Source: Candidatus Abyssobacteria bacterium SURF_5 (GTDB lineage Bacteria; Abyssobacteria; SURF-5). From it: a DNA stretch of 29,008 bases. The stretch's first letter is position 1. Every line of letters starts with the position of its first letter. The notes under the pieces were generated by a model. It searched no databases, was not told the origin of the DNA, and saw only the letters and a program-made list of their open reading frames with translations. The stretch is taken from positions 1 through 29,008 of the forward strand of contig QZKU01000028.1 in the NCBI GenBank assembly GCA_003598085.1, in the 5' to 3' direction. This document shows positions 24,026 through 29,008 of the stretch, piece after piece. Both the position numbers and the translations under genes were made by a program.

Positions 24026-25306
24026 ACGGTTTCCCGCGGCAGAATTCAAAAACAAATCGCCGAGTTCTTCCGGAGCAGAGGACGGTCAAAGTCCTCGTTT
24101 TTCGTCAGACCTTTATTCATCATTTCCCGGACGACCGCCCGCACCGTTAAAGAGTTTCTCGCCGATGAGTGCCTCCTCCGCGCAAGCGCTCTCGCCTTTG
24201 CCACGTTGCTCGCCCTCGTACCCGTCGCCGCCATCTCCTTTTTCGTCCTTACCAAGCTCGAGGCATTCCAGGAGATCGAACAGAAAATCATGAATTTCAT
24301 TTTCCGGAATTTCATACCGGCGCGCACTGACATCATTCAGCAGTACCTTATCGAATATACGACCAAGGTGGGAGTGCTCGGCATCTTCGGCATCTTCGGT
24401 CTCATTATCGCCGCTATTTTCCTTTTCAATAATATCGAAAGCACGTTTAACGCCGTCTGGCATGTAAGAAAGAAGCGCCCGTTCGTCGGAAAGCTTACTT
24501 CGCTATGGGCGGTGCTGACATTCACTCCGATCCTGATCGCCCTTTCCTTTTACGTGGCTGCCCGGCTGACTGCTGAGAGCGAAGGCATCGTGCCTGCCTG
24601 GATTGTGCCATACCTGCTGAATGTGATCGCCTTCTGGTTCGCTTATCAATTCATCCCGTACACAAAGGTCCATTTCCATGCCGCAATCATTGCCGCTGTC
24701 GTGGCCGGCATTTTTTGGGAAATCGCAAAAGGAATGTTCAACTGGTATATTAATAATTTGACCTCGTACACGCAGATCTACGGGTCGCTCGGTACGATTC
24801 CCGTTTTTCTCCTGTGGCTGTTCCTCACGTGGGTCATCGTCCTGTTCGGCAGCGAACTCGCCTATGCGATTCAATACCGCCAGAGCAACAAAACAAGCGG
24901 ACACGAATACCTGGAGTTCTATTCCGTCCGCGCAATGGCGGAGATCACGAGGCTGTTCCGCGTTCCGGCCGAAAACAGGGAAAACACCATTGACCGGCTC
25001 AGAGAGGCCGGTATTCCGCAGGATATGGTGGGCGATATTCTGAATCTTCTTGCTCAAAAGAATCTCGTCATCTTCACCGAGGACAAGGAATATTATCCGG
25101 CAAAGGACCCGGCCACAATTACGGTTCGCGACGTCATCGAGGCGGTATCCGGCACCACCATGCTTGCTCCGGCCGCCGCAAAAGACCCGGTTTCACAGAA
25201 CCTGAAAAAGAATTTTCAGGAAGCGGGAGCTCAGATTAATTCTACTCTTGAAAAGTTGAATCTGCAGATGCTCATTAACGGTTCCAAAGAGGCTGAAGAA
25301 AAGTGA
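24026..25306 (+). CDS. YihY/BrkB-family inner-membrane protein, atypical start
   Basis: A polytopic membrane protein of the YihY/virulence-factor BrkB family (once misnamed RNase BN). Typical blocks are FLADECLLRASALAFATLLALVPV, WHVRKKRPFVGKL, NWYINNLTSYTQIYGSLG and PVFLLWLFLTWVIVLFGSELAYA. A C-terminal extension (about 290-370; VRAMAEITRLFRVPAENREN and following) looks like a winged-helix segment found in some members. The conserved N-terminus extends upstream of the first TTG (24206), yet there is no in-frame ATG, GTG or TTG between the stop codon at 24017 and 24206. The best start by position is an ACG at 24026, 9 bases after AGGGGG, which would read MVSRGRIQKQIAEFF if it were ATG. An internal TTG start would delete the amphipathic N-terminus. 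Function of the family is uncertain. Confidence 0.75.
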   Translation, partial: TVSRGRIQKQIAEFFRSRGRSKSSFFVRPLFIISRTTARTVKEFLADECLLRASALAFATLLALVPVAAISFFVLTKLEAFQEIEQKIMNFIFRNFIPARTDIIQQYLIEYTTKVGVLGIFGIFGLIIAAIFLFNNIESTFNAVWHVRKKRPFVGKLTSLWAVLTFTPILIALSFYVAARLTAESEGIVPAWIVPYLLNVIAFWFAYQFIPYTKVHFHAAIIAAVVAGIFWEIAKGMFNWYINNLTSYTQIYGSLGTIPVFLLWLFLTWVIVLFGSELAYAIQYRQSNKTSGHEYLEFYSVRAMAEITRLFRVPAENRENTIDRLREAGIPQDMVGDILNLLAQKNLVIFTEDKEYYPAKDPATITVRDVIEAVSGTTMLAPAAAKDPVSQNLKKNFQEAGAQINSTLEKLNLQMLINGSKEAEEK

Positions 25307-25336
25307 GTTGAGTTTTCGTACGGAGGACAATTCCGC

Positions 25337-26041
25337 ATGAGTTCTTTAATCATTCTGGCGATCATCATTCTGGCTGCTTTCGTGTTCTTGGCGTACCTGT
25401 TCCGCGAATCGAAAATCGAACTCGATTCCCTCACGATCGCAGCCGTAGAAGCAAAAAGAGAGCCTGCCGGCCCACGAGTTCTGAAGAGGGTCCAAGCGCC
25501 GAAACTTCAGGAAGCGAACGCCGCCCCCGCTCCGCCGGAATCCAGAATTCCTGAATCTTCCGGGCCCGCTCCGGCTGCACCGCCCGCGCCAGGATATGAA
25601 TATCGCGAGTTACTGGAAGCGGGGGGCGATAATTTTGTCATTCCCCAATGGATGGTCAACTACTTCTCGAGCAGCGAGATCTGTCATACGCTCGATCAGG
25701 TGGACCGGGTCGTGCTGATCGTCAAGTTGAACGACCCGAGAAACGCCAATGAATCGTCCATCGATTTGTCGGCCGAATGCGACATGAATACACAAACCGC
25801 CTCACTGAAGCTTAGCTTTGGAGAAGGAGCCGCTGCGGAACAGGTGCGGACTAAATTCTACCTCTTCGAGCGGGGGGACCTGTTCGAGTTGAATCGCCTT
25901 GTTCGCCAGCAGGACGTGAGAATCGACGTGCTCACTCGAGCGGCGGATTATTCTCTCGAATATGCAAAAACTACTCGCATCCGACTGCCGCAAGACATTC
26001 TAGCGCAACTGAAGAACGTGCTTTCCAAAATCCCTTCATAG
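25337..26041 (+). CDS. Unknown membrane-anchored protein with proline-rich linker
   Basis: A 234-residue protein I do not recognise. It begins with one hydrophobic segment (about 3-22; IILAIIILAAFVFLAYL), continues through a Pro/Ala-rich low-complexity linker (about 55-85; APAPPESRIPESSGPAPA) and ends in a globular domain (about 88-234) with the pattern FVIPQWMVNYFSSSEICHTLDQVDRVVLIVKL. A GGAGG lies about 10 bases before the ATG. It starts 30 bases after the YihY-like gene and is probably in the same transcript. The domain would face the cytoplasm or periplasm depending on insertion; charges after the helix suggest N-out, C-in. A weak short hairpin with a T-run (about 26062-26079) may terminate it. 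Confidence 0.75.
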   Translation: MSSLIILAIIILAAFVFLAYLFRESKIELDSLTIAAVEAKREPAGPRVLKRVQAPKLQEANAAPAPPESRIPESSGPAPAAPPAPGYEYRELLEAGGDNFVIPQWMVNYFSSSEICHTLDQVDRVVLIVKLNDPRNANESSIDLSAECDMNTQTASLKLSFGEGAAAEQVRTKFYLFERGDLFELNRLVRQQDVRIDVLTRAADYSLEYAKTTRIRLPQDILAQLKNVLSKIPS

Positions 26042-26115
26042 GAAAGGCGGAAGCCGGGCCGCTCTTCAAGAGATTTTTTCATTCATATTTCTGTGTGAGA
26101 TCCCGCCGTTTCTCC

Positions 26116-26145
26116 TTCACAAGCAGACTGCAAAAATGGTATAAT
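26116..26145 (+). promoter_or_regulatory. Promoter for the DUF362/polyferredoxin pair
   Basis: A perfect TATAAT (26140-26145) is preceded by TGG (extended -10, TGnTATAAT) and by TTCACA (26116-26121) at 18 bases. The start near 26152 gives a short leader before the ATG at 26179. Confidence 0.65.
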
Positions 26146-26178
26146 CATTGCATTCCGGCCGGATAAATGGAGGGATCA

Positions 26179-27123
26179 ATGAATCACAAGGTATCGCGCC
26201 GAGGGTTTTTGGGATCGGTGGGGACCGCGGGCATCGCTTGGACCGCCGGTTCTCTTATTGGTTGCAACGGAAAGGCGGCTGCGTTCGCGCCGAAACTGCC
26301 GAGAGAGCACCAGTTGTCGCCGGAACTGATTATTGTTCGCGGCGAAAATCCAAAAAAAATGGTAACAGCAGCGCTCGAAGCGTTGGGTGGCATCGACAAG
26401 CTGGTGAGACCCAACGATGTGGTTGTCGTGAAGCCCAACATCGCATGGGACCGGATCCCCGAGCAGGCGGCAACGACAAATCCCGCCGCTGTGGCCGCCG
26501 TCGTGGCCTTATGCAAGAAAGCCGGCGCAAAAACAGTAAAGGTCTTTGATCGAACTTGCAATGACGCTCGCCGCTCATACGATTCGAGCGGAATCGCAAA
26601 AGCCGCCGGGGAAGCGGGCGCGTCAATCACCCATGTGCTCGATCGAAAATTCCGCGCGATTTCCATCCCCAAAGGGATATCAATGCGGGAGTGGACGATT
26701 TATGAGGATGCCGCCTCAGCCGATGTCTTGATTAACATGCCGATCGCAAAGCATCACGGCAACTCGCGCCTGACGCTTGGCCTGAAAAACATGATGGGTA
26801 TCGCAGGCGGCAACCGCGGAACCTGGCATCCGGAAATCCATCAGCGCCTCGCTGACTTTGCAACCGTGACCGCCGTCGACCTTACTCTTGTGGACGCATA
26901 CCGCATCCTTACCGATCGAGGGCCTGCCAGTGGAACAGCAGCCGACGTCCGCTTGGAAGGTCTTTTGGTGGCGGGAATAGATCCGGTCGCGGTTGATGCA
27001 TATTGTACAACTATTTTCGGATTGACACCCCAGGAGGTCGGCTTCGTGCCGCGGGCATTCGAGCTTGGTCTGGGCGAGATGGACTTGCAGAAGGTTGCTC
27101 AGCAGAAGATAAATCTTTCATAG
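26179..27123 (+). CDS. DUF362 protein with Tat signal and lipobox
   Basis: A 314-residue DUF362-family protein. The N-terminus has a twin-arginine signal (SRRGFLGSVG) and ends in a lipobox-like SLIGC, so it is probably a Tat-exported lipoprotein on the outer face of the membrane. The DUF362 core includes VVVKPNIAWDR, NMPIAKHHG, LTLGLKNMMGI and DPVAVDAYC. The function of this domain is not established, but it is often linked to iron-sulfur proteins. ATG 26179 is preferred over ATG 26167 because GGAGGG lies just upstream of it and the Tat motif then sits at the correct distance. The polyferredoxin gene starts 11 bases after the stop, and the pair probably function together. Confidence 0.87.
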   Translation: MNHKVSRRGFLGSVGTAGIAWTAGSLIGCNGKAAAFAPKLPREHQLSPELIIVRGENPKKMVTAALEALGGIDKLVRPNDVVVVKPNIAWDRIPEQAATTNPAAVAAVVALCKKAGAKTVKVFDRTCNDARRSYDSSGIAKAAGEAGASITHVLDRKFRAISIPKGISMREWTIYEDAASADVLINMPIAKHHGNSRLTLGLKNMMGIAGGNRGTWHPEIHQRLADFATVTAVDLTLVDAYRILTDRGPASGTAADVRLEGLLVAGIDPVAVDAYCTTIFGLTPQEVGFVPRAFELGLGEMDLQKVAQQKINLS

Positions 27124-27134
27124 CAAGCGGCAGT

Positions 27135-28712
27135 ATGAGAAAAATCAGACGCTCATCTCAGTTCCTTTTCCTCGCGTTCTTCATATTCCTCCTGACGCGC
27201 GCTTCATATCCGCTTAATGACCTGTATCCGGTGGATCTTTTCCCCCGACTGAGTCCTCTGCTGGCATTGTCGGCTTCGCTCGCCTCCCGTACTCTCATCA
27301 CTGCGTTCTGGCCGGCGCTCATCCTAGTGCTGCTCACGCTGGTGATCGGACGCGCATTCTGCGGATGGGTCTGCCCGATGGGGACCACCCTCGATATCAC
27401 CGACAAACTGTTTTCAATTAAAAAAAATCCTGCTTCGGATAAAAAGCCTGCCCACAGGAGATGGAAGTTTGCGCTGCTTGTGGGCATCCTGGTTGGCGCC
27501 CTCTTTGGCGCACAACTTGCCGGATGGTTCGACCCGCTGAGCCTGATTACGCGCACCTATGCCTTGGTCCTGCAGCCATACGTGAATTTCCTCGGTGAGA
27601 GAACGGTGGATGTTCTGTACCTCGTGCCGGGAATCAATGCAGGCATGTACGCGGTTGAAGAGTCTCTGCGAACATATGTCCTCTCATTCCAGCAACTGGT
27701 TTTTTCCTCGCATATTCTTTTTGCCGCCATCTTCCTCGGCGTCGCCGCCCTGGGAATGATTAACCGCCGCTTCTGGTGTCGGAGCATTTGCCCCCTCGGC
27801 GCCCTTTTCGCGCTCGCAGGCCGATATCCTCTCTTGCGACGCAGGGTCAGCGATAATTGCACAAGTTGTCTGAAATGCCAGCGCGTGTGCATGACGGACG
27901 CTATTACCGACAACGGCAAGAAGATCGTGCGGGGTGAATGCGTTTACTGTTTCACCTGCGAGTCTGTTTGTCCCGAAGGGGCCATAAGTTTTGGCCTCTC
28001 CTCGAAAACCCCGCAACGCGTATCCGGCGGCGTCTTGACACGGCGCGCCTTCGTCACCGCCGCGGTCAGCGGAGCAGCCGTCGTCCCCCTGATCAAGCTC
28101 AATTACCAGCGCAGCTCTCTCTATCCATGGCTGATTCGCCCGCCCGGCGTGCAAGAAGAGGACCTCTTTCTGGAGCAATGCGTCCGGTGCGGCGAATGCA
28201 TGAAGGTGTGCTTGAAGAATGCCCTGCACCCGGCGCTGCTCGAAGGAGGCTTTGAGGCGCTTTGGACTCCAAAACTTGTTCCGCGAGTGGGTTACTGCGA
28301 ATATAATTGTACACTCTGCGGCTCTGTATGTCCGACCGGCGCAATCCCTCAACTGTCTGTCGAACAAAAACATGCTGTGAAGATGGGCCTGGCTCATTTC
28401 GACAAGAACCGCTGCATTCCGTGGGTGGCATATCAGAATTGGACTGAGGAAAAACAATGGACCACCGACTATAATTGCGCCGTTTGTGAGGAACATTGCC
28501 CAACGCCAAAAAAAGCAATCCAGTTCTCCGATGTCACTGTCAATACTCCTGCAGGTCCCCGCGTTATTCGACGCCCCCTGGTTGTCGAAGATGAATGCAT
28601 CGGATGCGGCATCTGCGAATTCGTGTGTCCGCTGAATGGACCGGCCGCCGTCCGGGTGATTGCACAAACTGCCGCAAGGAAAGGCGTGCAACCCAAACTC
28701 TTGCCCACATAG
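27135..28712 (+). CDS. Membrane polyferredoxin, NapH-like domain fused to NapG-like domain
   Basis: A 525-residue protein in two halves. Residues 1-285 resemble NapH/NosR/RdxA: membrane helices with two CxxxCP motifs (Cys76-Cys80, FCGWVCPMG; Cys215-Cys219, CRSICPLG) and two 4Fe-4S sets (Cys242/245/248/252 and Cys269/272/275/279). Then a twin-arginine segment and hydrophobic stretch (TRRAFVTAAVSGAAVVPLI, 302-320) precede a second domain with further sets: Cys349/352/355/359, Cys388/392/395/399, Cys448/451/455 (plus possibly Cys427) and Cys488/491/494/498. The order matches a NapH-NapG fusion. It probably moves electrons from the membrane pool to the partner DUF362 lipoprotein or an unidentified acceptor. 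The start has only a weak ribosome site. Confidence 0.88.
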   Translation: MRKIRRSSQFLFLAFFIFLLTRASYPLNDLYPVDLFPRLSPLLALSASLASRTLITAFWPALILVLLTLVIGRAFCGWVCPMGTTLDITDKLFSIKKNPASDKKPAHRRWKFALLVGILVGALFGAQLAGWFDPLSLITRTYALVLQPYVNFLGERTVDVLYLVPGINAGMYAVEESLRTYVLSFQQLVFSSHILFAAIFLGVAALGMINRRFWCRSICPLGALFALAGRYPLLRRRVSDNCTSCLKCQRVCMTDAITDNGKKIVRGECVYCFTCESVCPEGAISFGLSSKTPQRVSGGVLTRRAFVTAAVSGAAVVPLIKLNYQRSSLYPWLIRPPGVQEEDLFLEQCVRCGECMKVCLKNALHPALLEGGFEALWTPKLVPRVGYCEYNCTLCGSVCPTGAIPQLSVEQKHAVKMGLAHFDKNRCIPWVAYQNWTEEKQWTTDYNCAVCEEHCPTPKKAIQFSDVTVNTPAGPRVIRRPLVVEDECIGCGICEFVCPLNGPAAVRVIAQTAARKGVQPKLLPT

Positions 28713-28967
28713 CAATGGACCGGTCATAATGCAACAGAGTTGATTCCGAAGTGCAATGTATAAATAATTGATCTTCCGGAAAAGGGATTCATCTACCCGT
28801 ACAAATTTGTCACTTCGCTATACATTGTAAACGAAAGTCGATTAGCAACCATATCTAGTGTTTTTCGATCCGATTCTTATTGAAATTTCCCGGTTTTCGT
28901 GTATAATAATTTTAGCTCCTCACAAGAATTTGTGGGTTAATTGTGGCATAGGAAGGTCTCCGAGCAC
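28713..28967. other. Intergenic region after the polyferredoxin gene
   Basis: No convincing gene is seen. Short structures present are an inverted pair CAATGTATA (28754-28762) / TATACATTG (28819-28827), the palindrome ACAAATTTGT (28801-28810) and a promoter near 28880-28907. No clear intrinsic terminator for the upstream gene is visible. Confidence 0.6.
28880..28907 (+). promoter_or_regulatory. Sigma70-type promoter reading out of the window
   Basis: TTGAAA (28880-28885) and a perfect TATAAT (28902-28907) are separated by 16 bases. A CACAA-GAA-TTTGTG inverted repeat (about 28922-28934) lies at or just after the expected transcription start and could be an operator. Confidence 0.6.
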
Positions 28968-29008
28968 GTGATAAAGGGCAAGCGAAAAGGTTTCAAATGT
29001 GCGGTAGC
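28968..29008 (+). CDS. Possible start of a gene cut by the window end
   Basis: A GTG at 28968 opens a frame (VIKGKRKGFKCAVA) that runs to the window edge without a stop. AGGAAGG (28949-28955) lies about 12 bases upstream, slightly far, and a good promoter precedes it. Too short to identify; it may not be real. Confidence 0.3.
   Translation, partial: MIKGKRKGFKCAV

Noticed and set aside
23240-24055. Minus-strand open frame (271 codons) opposite permease 2 and the following promoter
   Set aside because: Composition is dominated by His, Gln, Arg and Asp without hydrophobic cores, typical of antisense to a membrane protein.
26062-26079. Hairpin CTCTTCAAGAG followed by a T-run as terminator
   Set aside because: The stem is only 4-5 bp, too weak to claim as a terminator, although its position after a stop codon is suggestive.
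27684-28727. Minus-strand open frame (347 codons) opposite the polyferredoxin gene
   Set aside because: Antisense to a protein with many conserved Cys motifs; its translation matches no recognised pattern.

Overview
The window looks like a chromosomal piece from an anaerobic, free-living bacterium with moderately high GC. Anaerobic metabolism is indicated by a glycyl radical enzyme with its radical-SAM activase, a B12-binding radical SAM protein, a nickel-dependent LarA-type racemase and a membrane polyferredoxin. Gene content is reminiscent of Desulfobacterota or a related uncultured lineage, but no rRNA or other phylogenetic marker is present, so this is only an impression. I saw no tRNA, CRISPR array, phage or insertion sequence.

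Layout. (1) 1-1529, minus: a LarA-family gene behind a perfect consensus promoter and a terminator-like leader hairpin, followed by an overlapping unidentified gene that runs off the window. (2) 1775-3043, plus: an MFS monocarboxylate/oxalate-formate-type transporter, converging on (3) 3040-10954, a minus-strand catabolic cluster in transcription order: glycyl radical enzyme, activase, thiolase, FabK/nitronate-monooxygenase-like flavoprotein, nitroreductase and P1-family peptidase. A palindromic repeat pair lies between the enzyme and its activase. (4) 11206-13043, plus: a FATP-type acyl-CoA synthetase broken by a one-base frameshift. (5) 13060-14577, minus: an MprF-like flippase with no lysyl-transferase domain. 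(6) 14975-17071, minus: a B12-binding radical SAM protein with a strong promoter, palindromic operator and terminator. (7) 17265-23896, plus: a TetR regulator, a His-rich DUF6448 protein and a YbhGFSR-like ABC-2 efflux system (HlyD adaptor, two ATPases, two permeases). The same 16-bp palindrome sits at the regulator promoter and just before the adaptor gene. (8) 24026-26041, plus: a YihY/BrkB membrane protein with no ordinary start codon, and an unknown membrane-anchored protein. (9) 26179-28712, plus: a Tat-lipoprotein DUF362 protein and a fused NapH/NapG-like polyferredoxin. (10) 28713-29008: intergenic, with a promoter reading out of the window.

How the genes may work together. Blocks 1-4 could form a carboxylate or CoA-ester catabolic region (uptake, activation to CoA ester, radical chemistry, thiolytic cleavage), but the substrate cannot be read from the sequence. 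Block 7 is most likely an autoregulated efflux regulon. Block 9 is probably a membrane electron-transfer module.
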